44,304 nucleotides of DNA. Source: an uncultured Bacteroidota bacterium. GTDB taxonomy: Bacteria; Bacteroidota; Bacteroidia; B-17B0; Aurantibacillaceae. Below are positions 9,083 to 16,264 of this stretch, in pieces; positions within the stretch are counted from its first letter, which is position 1; every line of letters begins with the position of its first letter. The notes beneath the pieces are model-generated. The model was not told the origin of the DNA. It did not search any database and was given only the letters and a program-made list of their open reading frames with translations. The position numbers were made by a program, and so were the translations under genes. The stretch lies in NCBI GenBank assembly GCA_903928655.1, contig CAIYSA010000111.1:1-44304 (forward strand). Reading direction: 5' to 3'.

Positions 9083-9406
9083 TTATGCTACATATGTCTC
9101 GTGAATAATTGTCTTGACTTCATCAATATCTTTTTCAGAAAGTTTATCAAGAATTTTCACAATACGTTGTCGGTCTATAGTTCTTATTTGATCAAGTACA
9201 ATCCAACCTTTTGTCTTGTTATGTTTAACAGGAACTCTTGTCGGATAACTTTTTGAATTACTTGTCATTGGAGCAATAACAATTGTCTGTAAATATTTAT
9301 TCATTTCGTTTGGAGAAAGAATAACGCAAGGGCGAGTCTTTTTCATTTCACTGCCAATTGTAGGGTCGAGATTGACCAAAACAATTTGATATTGCTTTAA
9401 GTCCAT
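9083..9406 (-). CDS. mazF: MazF/PemK-family toxin, mRNA endoribonuclease
   Basis: A 107-residue toxin of the MazF/PemK family, which cleaves single-stranded mRNA and stops growth unless held by its antitoxin. Characteristic segments are QIVLVNLDPTIGSEMKKTRP (residues ~7-26), then CVILS with the RPC arginine, IVIAPMTS (~42-49), and GWIVLDQIRTIDRQRI, the typical strand-helix. The start overlaps the antitoxin stop by ten bases, so the two are co-translated. It is the last gene of the array and its stop lies 12 bases from the attC. Toxin-antitoxin cassettes are well known in large sedentary integrons, where they are thought to stabilise the array. Confidence 0.93.
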   Translation of the reverse strand: MDLKQYQIVLVNLDPTIGSEMKKTRPCVILSPNEMNKYLQTIVIAPMTSNSKSYPTRVPVKHNKTKGWIVLDQIRTIDRQRIVKILDKLSEKDIDEVKTIIHETYVA

Positions 9407-9642
9407 TCTTCAAAATTTTCATCATTAAAAACGTCTGCCATTAGAGATTTGTCATCGCCATTTTCATGCATTTTCTTAAACGATTTTTCCCATCCCTTAC
9501 GGGCAGAAGTCTTCGGCTTTAAAATGATAAAGCCCTTTTCAAGAATCAACTCTATTGTGTCTTGAATATTATACTTTTCGATTAAGGTCTTTGAGAGTCT
9601 GATTCCCTTTGAATTACCTATTGATATTAATGAAACGTCCAT
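9397..9642 (-). CDS. mazE: MazE-like AbrB-fold antitoxin
   Basis: An 81-residue protein with an N-terminal SpoVT/AbrB swapped-hairpin DNA-binding domain (VSLISIGNSKGIRLSKTLIE at 3-22, then ILEKGFIILKP). The acidic, flexible C-terminal tail ending NDENFEEWT is the part that normally wraps and blocks the MazF dimer. It lies immediately upstream of mazF with a ten-base overlap. A promoter and a likely autoregulatory operator lie directly upstream. Family and role are clear from motif, size and partner. Confidence 0.9.
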   Translation of the reverse strand: MDVSLISIGNSKGIRLSKTLIEKYNIQDTIELILEKGFIILKPKTSARKGWEKSFKKMHENGDDKSLMADVFNDENFEEWT

Positions 9643-9658
9643 TTTATTATAATTTATA

Positions 9659-9681
9659 ATGTAATTACAAAGTTATTACAT
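9659..9681. promoter_or_regulatory. Candidate MazE operator over the -7 element
   Basis: ATGTAAT (9659-9665) and ATTACAT (9675-9681) are perfect inverted copies with a 9-base spacer that contains most of the -7 element. Antitoxins of this family usually repress their own promoter through such palindromes. The operator role is inferred from position. Confidence 0.5.
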
Positions 9682-9699
9682 AATTTTAGAAAATCCAAA
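9668..9699 (-). promoter_or_regulatory. Promoter of the mazEF cassette
   Basis: On the minus strand TTTG (9699-9696), a 20-base spacer and TAACTTTG (9675-9668) match the Bacteroidota promoter consensus TTTG-N-TAnnTTTG exactly. The mazE ATG follows 25 bases later. It lies inside the cassette, so this cassette brings its own promoter, unlike its neighbours. Confidence 0.7.
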
Positions 9700-9733
9700 T
9701 TTATTTTCGATGTATTTCGTCACAACAAATGAC

Positions 9734-9908
9734 AGCTAACGGAACGCGTGCTTGCATCAGTGCGGAAATTGAAACCGTTCAATGTCGAAATGCTAATAAC
9801 AAAGCTAACTGTTTATTAGCCATTTGCAAAGCGAAAATTAATTAATTGTCTACCGCTTTTGCAAATGCCGAAGCCGAATGCCCAAATTGAATTTAGGTGC
9901 GGTTAGGG
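9734..9908 (-). repeat. attC-like site B1 (lipoprotein cassette), degenerate arms
   Basis: 175 bases starting 11 bases after the lipoprotein stop. On the minus strand R'' is CCCTAAC and R' is GTTAGCT. The central hairpin CATTTGCAAAGCG / CGCTTTTGCAAATG is shared with B2 and D. The arms next to the R boxes hardly pair, unlike in the other sites, so its single-strand fold may be weakened. R'' matches the cassette's own start GTTAGGGGTA. Confidence 0.72.
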
Positions 9909-9918
9909 GTAGTTTGAT

Positions 9919-10296
9919 CTATTGTCTTTTATAGCCTGAAGAAGGAAAGTCTCTAATACTTATATTGCCAATTCCAATCTGGTCTTGCTTTTCGTAATAA
10001 GTCAATTGCGATTCGCCACCAGCAAAATAACCCTTATTGAAAGGTTTGTCACTAATAAAAGTTAAATAACCATTTTTGTCGAGTATGCGTCCGTAGTCAA
10101 TTTTGTCACTACCATTGTAAAGTTTATACTTTCCTTTGTAAACAATTACAAGTTTAAAATTTTCATTAGCTCCGTCAGACCAGCCACCAATCCATGTCCA
10201 CGTCCCGATAAACTTTGCATTGTCGCCAGTCAATTTTGTCTTTTTGCAGTTTGTAAAAAAACATCCTATTAGCAATAAAAAAATTATTTTTTTCAT
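9919..10296 (-). CDS. Small putative lipoprotein, cassette-borne
   Basis: A 125-residue protein starting MKKIIFLLLIGCFFTNCKK: a short hydrophobic signal with possible lipobox cysteines at 12 and 17. The CKK at 17 looks most like Bacteroidota lipoproteins. The mature part (FIGTWTWIGGWSDGANENFK, later GNISIRDFPSSGYKRQ) resembles small lipocalin-like or META-like proteins with a strand-rich core, but I do not recognise a family. The frame stays open upstream to 10371, through the neighbouring attC. I chose the ATG at 10296 because it begins the signal peptide and lies just inside the cassette boundary at 10335. Confidence 0.7.
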   Translation of the reverse strand: MKKIIFLLLIGCFFTNCKKTKLTGDNAKFIGTWTWIGGWSDGANENFKLVIVYKGKYKLYNGSDKIDYGRILDKNGYLTFISDKPFNKGYFAGGESQLTYYEKQDQIGIGNISIRDFPSSGYKRQ

Positions 10297-10329
10297 GTTG
10301 TTAATTTTATAATAGTCAATACAAATTAC

Positions 10330-10507
10330 CCCTAACGTTTTCGCGCTAAATTTCGGCTGGTTTTGAAACAATGTCTACCGAAATATTACTGACAAAGCTA
10401 ACTGCTTTTTAGACATTTGCAAAGCGAAAATAATTGTCTTTCCCGAAGGGACCGCTTTTGCAAATGCCTTATACTTCCGCCCCGCTGGAATTTAGCGTGT
10501 GTTAGGG
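10330..10507 (-). repeat. attC-like site B2 (LRR cassette)
   Basis: 178 bases starting 12 bases after the LRR gene stop. On the minus strand R'' is CCCTAAC and R' is GTTAGGG. The outer arms CGCTAAATT and AATTTAGCG pair, and the central CATTTGCAAAGCG / CGCTTTTGCAAATG hairpin matches sites B1 and D. R'' with its extension is the reverse complement of the cassette start GTTAGGGGC at 11328. Confidence 0.8.
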
Positions 10508-10518
10508 GCTGCTTTACC

Positions 10519-11313
10519 TTAAAATGTAAATCTTATGGTTTTGAATTCCGCTTTTAATTTTTCTTTTGTTGGCTTGTCAATAATGACTTTATATAGAGAA
10601 ACTTTTTTTAAATTTTTGCAGTTAGAAAGAATTGCAGGATAAACTGTTAGTGTGTTTTTGCAAAGAGCTTTACCATTAATTAAATATCCGTCACCTTCTG
10701 CATTATTAATATCAAGGTAAAGTAAATTCTTAACAAATTCAATTTGTTTTGGTATTTCAATAAATCGGTTATTAGTAAGGTCAATTTCTTTTAGGCTTAT
10801 TATTTCACTGATATTGTCTGGCAACGCAGATAGATAGTTTACAGACAAATCTAAAAACTCAAGCTGTTTCATCTTAATTATTGAGGAAGGGAGAGTTTTT
10901 AATTCGCAAGCATTAAGGGATAAATATTTTAAATTTGATAAATCGCTTAATATGTCAAAATTTAAATTTGGGAGATTGAAGATTTGCAGAAATTCTAGGT
11001 CTTTGAACACGGAGATGTCAGGAACTGGTTTCAAGTCAATCTGATACCAACGATTGTCGATTATTAATTTTCTTAGATTTTTAAACTTACCATGGTTGTC
11101 AACGAACTTTTGATAATTAAGTCCGTCTTTATCAACTGTTAAGTCAATGTAAAGCACTTGGTCTGGAGTAAGAAGAGCATTGTCAATATTTTGAAATCTT
11201 TTTGCTTTTCTATATATGTCCGAGTAGTTAATACTTTTTCCTAATGAAGAATAGTCCTGAGCAAAAATGTCTTTTGTCAGCAAGATAATTAATATGAATA
11301 TATATGTCCTCAT
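10519..11313 (-). CDS. Secreted leucine-rich-repeat protein, cassette-borne
   Basis: A 264-residue protein with an N-terminal signal peptide (MRTYIFILIILLTKDIFAQ). About six leucine-rich repeats follow, for example FKDLEFLQIFNLPNL, LSNLKYLSLNACELKTLPSS, MKQLEFLDLSVNYLSALPDN and LKEIDLTNNRFIEIPKQI. LRRs of this kind form a curved surface for protein binding. The frame remains open upstream to 11442, but that stretch is attC site C being translated. ATG 11313 is the right start: it begins the signal peptide 14 bases inside the cassette boundary. No partner is evident. Confidence 0.8.
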   Translation of the reverse strand: MRTYIFILIILLTKDIFAQDYSSLGKSINYSDIYRKAKRFQNIDNALLTPDQVLYIDLTVDKDGLNYQKFVDNHGKFKNLRKLIIDNRWYQIDLKPVPDISVFKDLEFLQIFNLPNLNFDILSDLSNLKYLSLNACELKTLPSSIIKMKQLEFLDLSVNYLSALPDNISEIISLKEIDLTNNRFIEIPKQIEFVKNLLYLDINNAEGDGYLINGKALCKNTLTVYPAILSNCKNLKKVSLYKVIIDKPTKEKLKAEFKTIRFTF

Positions 11314-11321
11314 AAAGTTGC

Positions 11322-11416
11322 CCCTAACGGTTTCGGGCTTGGCGAAGGTGGCGATTTTCACCACTAATGTTGATGCGGAGAACTGAACCGCCACTTTTGC
11401 CAAACCCGTGTTACCG
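11322..11416 (-). repeat. attC-like site C (mcrBC cassette), shortest copy
   Basis: 95 bases. On the minus strand R'' is CGGTAAC and R' is GTTAGGG. The stem pairs CGGGCTTGGCGAAGGTGGCG with the reverse complement of CCGCCACTTTTGCCAAACCC almost completely, making this the cleanest hairpin of the set. Compared with site E it lacks one internal block of about 37 bases. The mcrC stop codon TAA is part of R''. R'' matches the cassette start GTTACCGGG at 14207. Confidence 0.82.
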
Positions 11417-12784
11417 GGTCGTTGTTCTTCTTTCAAGCTCATTTAGTTCGTTTGTTAATAATCGCTTTGCTTCATTGATACTGTCCTTTTTTAATGGAAT
11501 ACCCATAACTAAAACCGTGTTTGTTACTTCGTTAATTCCATTCTTATATTTTATAGCTTTCAATTCTAATTGGTCAGATGGATAACAAAGAAACCCATAT
11601 TTAAAGTCTGTCTTACTGAAAGAAGTATAAGCCATAATTTGGTGTAAATCGTGTCTGTGGTCGTCTTTCAGAGTTTCGCTATTGTCAAACTTGTTATAAA
11701 GGTTTGATTTGTATTTAGCGTCTATGAATACTAAGAGGTTTTCCTTTTGATATATAGCGTCTGGTTCAATGTGTTTTAGTTCCCACGAATAGTGCTTAGA
11801 AGTTCGTGAGTGAAACTTGAAATTTGAAAATAATTTCCCTCCGGTCTCTTTAGCAACAGCTTTGAAAATGTGTTGAACGAATTTTTCAAAAACATCTGAG
11901 AAGTCTACTCTCCATGCCGTGCTGTCAACCAAATTAAAGTTAAGAATTTTATTAGCTTGTTCTTTACACGTTTTTACTGTTGGGCTGTCAGATGATTTGG
12001 CAATAATATTATTTGTCGCTTTAGGTTTATGGTGATACAACTTTTCTTCAATGAAACTAAGCTTTACACGGATTGTGTTTTTTATTCTTTGTGGCGTATT
12101 AGAAGAAAGTAATTCATTCTTACAAATGTCAAATACATATCGTATTTCGGCATATTCGCTATGAAACTCACTTAAAATATTTTTTCGGGTTGGAAACTTT
12201 AAACGATTTTCAATTCTGTATTCGTTGTTGATGTATTTGCTCCAATTGATTTGTCCAGAAGGTTGGCTAGATATTTTTTCGATATTATCAAACTTACGCC
12301 AAGGTCTTGATAGTAATGCTTCAAGAGAAGCAATGAATTTCACTGCCTCTAAATATAACGGTGGTCGGAAGTTTTTACCAGAAGCAAGAGGCAAGCTGTC
12401 AATAACTTCCGGGCTTATTTCTGTTCCAAGTAAATTCAGAATTTCAATATAATCTTCAAAACGGTCACGACCAGTAAACCTCGGCATTACAACAAAATCA
12501 CCTATTTGCTTTCCTGTGTCAGATGCTCTTAGAGGAATGGTACCAATAAAACTGGAAGAACGAAAAGTCAAGGAGGTATTTTGGTCAGAGCCAATAATAA
12601 ATGGTTGAACCCCGATGAATTTGAATTGCGATGAATTATAGTCTATAAACTTTTGGAGGTACTGGCCAATAATTCTTTTGTCAGCCGATTTAAACCACTT
12701 TTTTTGCAAAGCAATTCCACTTAACTGTCTTGATTGTTCAGTTAAGCAAGGCACTTCACAAAAAACATCTAATGCCTTGCTCAT
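11411..12784 (-). CDS. mcrC: McrC-like restriction endonuclease subunit
   Basis: A 457-residue McrC/LlaJI-type protein, the nuclease partner of the McrB motor in modification-dependent restriction. The C-terminal PD-(D/E)xK site is visible as EPDAIYQKENLLVFIDAKYK (~340-359): D342 with the D355-A-K357 triad. An N-terminal domain of about 300 residues precedes it, as in other McrC proteins that bind McrB. The start overlaps mcrB as ATGA (12784-12781). The stop TAA at 11413-11411 lies inside the attC R'' box, so the recombination site contributes the stop codon. The two genes form one 2.9-kb cassette. Confidence 0.9.
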   Translation of the reverse strand: MSKALDVFCEVPCLTEQSRQLSGIALQKKWFKSADKRIIGQYLQKFIDYNSSQFKFIGVQPFIIGSDQNTSLTFRSSSFIGTIPLRASDTGKQIGDFVVMPRFTGRDRFEDYIEILNLLGTEISPEVIDSLPLASGKNFRPPLYLEAVKFIASLEALLSRPWRKFDNIEKISSQPSGQINWSKYINNEYRIENRLKFPTRKNILSEFHSEYAEIRYVFDICKNELLSSNTPQRIKNTIRVKLSFIEEKLYHHKPKATNNIIAKSSDSPTVKTCKEQANKILNFNLVDSTAWRVDFSDVFEKFVQHIFKAVAKETGGKLFSNFKFHSRTSKHYSWELKHIEPDAIYQKENLLVFIDAKYKSNLYNKFDNSETLKDDHRHDLHQIMAYTSFSKTDFKYGFLCYPSDQLELKAIKYKNGINEVTNTVLVMGIPLKKDSINEAKRLLTNELNELERRTTTR

Positions 12785-14169
12785 TCAAAAAGTGATTTAT
12801 TTATTCGAATAGCGAAATAATTATTGAATTCTTCTTTAGCATTTCTAATCAACCCTTCTTGTAAATATTCTTTTATCAATGGGAATATTTCGTACTTGAT
12901 ACGGTTTGTCATTTCCTCTTCGCTGTCTGCAATAAAGTAGCCTTGGCCGGGTTGCAATGATAATTCATTACTTGAGGCGTACCAGTCGAATATTTCTTGA
13001 ATTCTTGCAAAATCATCTTTGAAGAATTGTTTTGAAATAATAGCCTTAGGTTTTAATGTGTACCAAGCAAATCGTCTACGTAACGCAAAGTCAACAACCG
13101 CCAAGCTTCTATCAGCAGTGTTCATCGTAGCGATTACAGTAAAGTTATCCGGGAGTTTGTTAATCTTGAAACTCGGAGAAATTTCAATTTCAACATTTGA
13201 TTTGTCCATTTTGTGTTCAAACAAATAGAAAATGGGTCCTAAAACATTCGAAAGATTTGCTCTGTTTATTTCGTCAATTATCAAAAGGACTTTTTCATTA
13301 TCGTGTTCTTTCGCATACTTCAAAGCCTCGGTAAAACTTCCCAAATTTTCTTTGTAGCTAAGTTCTTTGTTGTTTAAATCTGGGCGAATACCATAAATAA
13401 AATCTGAAAAACTTGTCTCTGCGTGGAACTGGGTGAAAAATGTTTTTGCTTTAATTTTTTCTGCAACTTCTTTTGCTGTTCTTGTTTTTCCAGTCCCAGG
13501 AGGTCCTTGAAGTACAATATATTTTCTTTCGTTCAAAAGATTTTTTATTTCTTCTGCTTCATCAATTGTCTCTGCCTTAAGGAAAGGTTCCAAAGCTTCT
13601 GAAATGGCTTTTCTGTGGTCTTTGTTTGAAGGCCATTCTCTAAGTTTTGCATAACCAGCTAAAAATGCAGCAATTATTTTCATGCCTTCTTCGCTTTCGG
13701 GGTCATCAACAATTTGGCAAGCTGGTAAAACTTTTGTGTAAGTCTTTATTGTGTTTTTTATGTGTTGTAAATCAAGGCTGCCAGTGATGGACTTTGGCAA
13801 ACTTGTTTCTATGTCAGAAAAATCCGATTTGCAAAACCCCTTTTCGTTAATAAGTTTAGAAAATAGTCGCCTTAGTCCGGGATAGGTCGCAAGTTCATAG
13901 TCATTTTTAAAACCACTAGAACCAATACCCAAACAAACTAACCAAGGTTGGTCTTGGTCGTTTGGAAATATAGCTAATGAAAAGTCGTGGAATGGTCCCG
14001 AAGCTTCTTCTTCTGGATGAATAAAACCAAAATATGCTCCGTTGTCTTTTAAAGCTTCTTGTCCAGTGTTGTTACGTTCAACATAAGGTTTATTAAATTC
14101 GTTGTCAGTTTTAGCACCGAACTGTTCCGCTTTCTCTTTGATGAATTGTCTAATATTTTCTATGTTCAT
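12781..14169 (-). CDS. mcrB: McrB-like AAA+ restriction motor
   Basis: A 462-residue protein. Residues ~20-130 (FGFIHPEEEASGPFHDFSLA, CLGIGSSGFKNDYELATYPG) resemble the MrcB N-terminal/DUF3578 domain that reads modified DNA. A McrB-type AAA+ GTPase domain follows with Walker A GPPGTGKT (222-229), the Walker B signature IIDEINRAN (297-305) and the sensor NTADRSL. McrB translocates on DNA and activates McrC for cutting, giving defence against phages with modified genomes. The DUF3578-like reader differs from the E. coli McrB domain, so the base recognised is unknown. The gene starts 38 bases inside the cassette and shows no own promoter. Confidence 0.9.
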   Translation of the reverse strand: MNIENIRQFIKEKAEQFGAKTDNEFNKPYVERNNTGQEALKDNGAYFGFIHPEEEASGPFHDFSLAIFPNDQDQPWLVCLGIGSSGFKNDYELATYPGLRRLFSKLINEKGFCKSDFSDIETSLPKSITGSLDLQHIKNTIKTYTKVLPACQIVDDPESEEGMKIIAAFLAGYAKLREWPSNKDHRKAISEALEPFLKAETIDEAEEIKNLLNERKYIVLQGPPGTGKTRTAKEVAEKIKAKTFFTQFHAETSFSDFIYGIRPDLNNKELSYKENLGSFTEALKYAKEHDNEKVLLIIDEINRANLSNVLGPIFYLFEHKMDKSNVEIEISPSFKINKLPDNFTVIATMNTADRSLAVVDFALRRRFAWYTLKPKAIISKQFFKDDFARIQEIFDWYASSNELSLQPGQGYFIADSEEEMTNRIKYEIFPLIKEYLQEGLIRNAKEEFNNYFAIRINKSLFE

Positions 14170-14200
14170 ATTATTTGTTTGAGTGTCGTTTTACAATGCC

Positions 14201-14378
14201 CGGTAACGTTTTCGCGCTAAGCAACGGTTTGATTTGAAACCGTGTCCTGCCGAAATGGTATTAACAAAGATAACTGCTTATTGGACTTTTGCAAAGCGAA
14301 AATAATTGTCCCCGCGAAGCGACTGCTTTTGCAAAAGCTTTGATGTCTGCCAAACTGTTTGCTTAGTGTGTGTTAGGC
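14201..14378 (-). repeat. attC-like site D (serine hydrolase cassette)
   Basis: 178 bases starting nine bases after the hydrolase stop. On the minus strand R'' is GCCTAAC and R' is GTTACCG. The outer arms GCTAAGCAACGGTTTG and CAAACTGTTTGCTTAG pair with few mismatches, and the inner hairpin is CTTTTGCAAAGCG / TGCTTTTGCAAAAG. It shares its core with B1 and B2. R'' plus extension (CCGCCTAAC) matches the cassette start GTTAGGCGG at 15764. Confidence 0.82.
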
Positions 14379-14387
14379 GGTCGTGCT

Positions 14388-15728
14388 TTACTCTCTCTTT
14401 TTGAGTTGCACTTTGAGTCCATATATTAGTCGCCATAAATTTATAACTTTACCTTTATTGTCCAGTTCAAATTCAATTTGTTTATCAGTGCCATTTGCAT
14501 AATAAAATCTCGTAGGAGATTCAGCTTTAATTTCAATATCTTCTACGCCATCAACGTAAACGTATAGTTTGTCGTTTTTTTCTATGATTTTCAGTTTACT
14601 TGGGAAGCCAATAAACATTCCTTCATATTGACCTGTGTAATTATGAAAATTTTTGGAATTTAGTTTAATCTCAGTGTGAATTTTAGGCGTATTAACTTGG
14701 CCACCTAAAATGATAGTAGCCAGAGCAAATGAGATAGATGGGCTTTGGGATGCATTGTTGGATAAAACAATTACGCAAGAACTGTCGGATGGAATTCTCA
14801 AGAACGAATTTGAAAAACCTGCACCGCTTCCTGAATGTTGAATGCAGGTCTTATTTTCTATCGGTATACAAATTACTCCATATCCATAGTTTTCTTTTAC
14901 CGGTGTATACATTCTAATTTTTGAGCCATTTGAAAGAATGTCGTTACCAAGTAATGCATTATCCCATTTGTTCAAATCTTCAACTGTAGAAAAAATGTCA
15001 CCAGTTCCGAATGTATTTGATACCCTTTCCGTTTCAGCTGAAATATATTTTCCTTCAGAAAACAAATAGCTTTTTGCTCTTTTCAACAATATAGTGTCAG
15101 GTGTATCAACACCTGTGTTAATCATACCAGACTTATTAAAAATATGGTCTTTTAAGAAGAAGCTTCTATTTTGCTTGGTAACCATTTCAACGATGTATGC
15201 TAAAAGGTAATAATTTGAACTACTGTATTTATAGCCTGTTCCTGGTTCAAAGTCAAATGGTTTTGTTTTGAGAATAGATATGATTGAATCTTTGGAAATA
15301 TTTAGTGCGTAAAGCCAATCATAATATTGGGGAAGTTCAGTATAATCAGTTATTCCAGAAGTGTGAGTGAGCATCATATGAATTGTGACTTTTTCACTGT
15401 TTGGAAAATCAGGAAGATACTTGTACAGTTTATCGTTTACATTTAGTTTCCCTAATTCATCAAGCTGCAAGATTGATGTCGCCGTAAATTGCTTTGTTAT
15501 TGAGCATAAACTATATTTAGTGTCTGTTGTGTTAGGAATGTTCCATTCTCTGTCTGCCAGACTATAAGCTTTTTTGAGAACTATTTTATTGTGAGCTTTA
15601 ACTAGAACAACTCCAGAAAAATTATAAATGTCTGCTTGTGCGTTCATATACTCGTCAAGCTGCATAGAGATATTTTTCTGTCCGAGTATTATTGTTGGAG
15701 CAAGAAAGAGTAATATAATATATTTCAT
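14388..15728 (-). CDS. Exported serine hydrolase of the class C beta-lactamase / DD-peptidase superfamily, cassette-borne
   Basis: A 446-residue protein beginning with a signal peptide (MKYIILLFLAPTIILGQ). The beta-lactamase-fold domain shows the nucleophile motif SITK (S-x-x-K), a tyrosine motif in YKYSSSNYYLL, and HSGSG in place of KTG. A C-terminal strand-rich DUF3471-like domain (YTGQYEGMFIGFPSKLKIIE onward) follows. Such proteins are usually peptidases or esterases, so drug resistance should not be assumed. The frame is open upstream to 15926 through attC site E. ATG 15728 is preferred because it begins the signal peptide and lies inside the cassette. Confidence 0.85.
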   Translation of the reverse strand: MKYIILLFLAPTIILGQKNISMQLDEYMNAQADIYNFSGVVLVKAHNKIVLKKAYSLADREWNIPNTTDTKYSLCSITKQFTATSILQLDELGKLNVNDKLYKYLPDFPNSEKVTIHMMLTHTSGITDYTELPQYYDWLYALNISKDSIISILKTKPFDFEPGTGYKYSSSNYYLLAYIVEMVTKQNRSFFLKDHIFNKSGMINTGVDTPDTILLKRAKSYLFSEGKYISAETERVSNTFGTGDIFSTVEDLNKWDNALLGNDILSNGSKIRMYTPVKENYGYGVICIPIENKTCIQHSGSGAGFSNSFLRIPSDSSCVIVLSNNASQSPSISFALATIILGGQVNTPKIHTEIKLNSKNFHNYTGQYEGMFIGFPSKLKIIEKNDKLYVYVDGVEDIEIKAESPTRFYYANGTDKQIEFELDNKGKVINLWRLIYGLKVQLKKRE

Positions 15729-15757
15729 AATGTCTATTAGTATTTGTCTAGCATGCC

Positions 15758-15889
15758 GCCTAACGTTTTCGGGCTTGGCGAAGGTGGCGATTTTCACCAC
15801 AAATGTTGATGCGGAGAACCAAAGTTTGATAAACCAAAAATGTGTCTGCGGAGCACTGAACCGCCACTTTTGCCAAACCCGTGTTATAG
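15758..15889 (-). repeat. attC-like site E (HNH-HIT cassette)
   Basis: 132 bases, beginning seven bases after the HIT gene stop. On the minus strand R'' is CTATAAC and R' is GTTAGGC, a full match to the integron consensus GTTRRRY. The arms CGGGCTTGGCGAAGGTGGCG and CCGCCACTTTTGCCAAACCC pair along about 20 bases with few mismatches. R'' and its flank match the cassette start at 17309 over 14 of 15 bases (GTTATAGCAC then TTTT), the longest match of the set. Confidence 0.85.
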
Positions 15890-15895
15890 CACGTT

Positions 15896-16264
15896 TTATT
15901 GGTAGTATCCTTTTCCATCTATACAATGTCTTATACCACCTCGTGGGTTTTCCATGTCGCCTTTATACCTTGGTATTAAATGACAATGAAAGTGAAATAC
16001 TGTCTGACCAGCAGATTCTCCGCAATTCATGCCAATATTATAACCATCAGGTTTGTGTTCTTTTTCGATGATACTTTTTGCTAATTCAATAGTAACATTC
16101 AAGTCGTTTTTTTCTTTTTCAGAAAGTTCAAAATAATCTTTTCTTAAAATGTTGCTTATTATTAAAAGATGTCCTGGCGAAACAGGAAAAGCATCTTTAA
16201 TAATAAAAAATGATTCGTTTTTATAAATTATTCTATCTGACGGTATTTCTGTAAAGTCTTTCAT
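15896..16264 (-). CDS. HIT-family nucleotide hydrolase/transferase
   Basis: A 122-residue HIT-family protein with the histidine triad HFHCHLIP at residues 91-98 and the preceding helix region GYNIGMNCGESAGQTVFHFH. HIT proteins hydrolyse or transfer nucleoside monophosphates through the central histidine. The start codon overlaps the stop of the HNH gene by one base (TAATG), so the two are translationally coupled and share one cassette. Housekeeping HIT proteins are normally encoded alone; the fixed link to a nuclease points to a joint function, possibly in defence. That role is inference. Confidence 0.9.
   Translation of the reverse strand: MKDFTEIPSDRIIYKNESFFIIKDAFPVSPGHLLIISNILRKDYFELSEKEKNDLNVTIELAKSIIEKEHKPDGYNIGMNCGESAGQTVFHFHCHLIPRYKGDMENPRGGIRHCIDGKGYYQ

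Noticed and set aside
10297-10371. Upstream start for the lipoprotein (MFQNQPKFSAKTLG)
   Set aside because: The extra residues are translated attC sequence from the neighbouring cassette, and the signal peptide begins exactly at ATG 10296.
14388-15728. Serine hydrolase as an antibiotic-resistance beta-lactamase cassette
   Set aside because: It has S-x-x-K, but the KTG position reads HSG and a DUF3471-like domain is attached. This is typical of peptidase or esterase relatives, and nothing indicates drug hydrolysis.
8940-15889. The intergenic repeats as MITEs, REP elements or transposon ends
   Set aside because: There are no target-site duplications flanking individual palindromes. The sequence matches instead link each palindrome's outer box to the far end of the adjacent gene unit, which fits cassette recombination and not insertion of the repeat alone.
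15628-16071. 147-codon plus-strand frame across attC site E and the HIT gene
   Set aside because: It has no family features and lies opposite the signal peptide of the hydrolase, the attC and a real HIT gene. It is a shadow frame.
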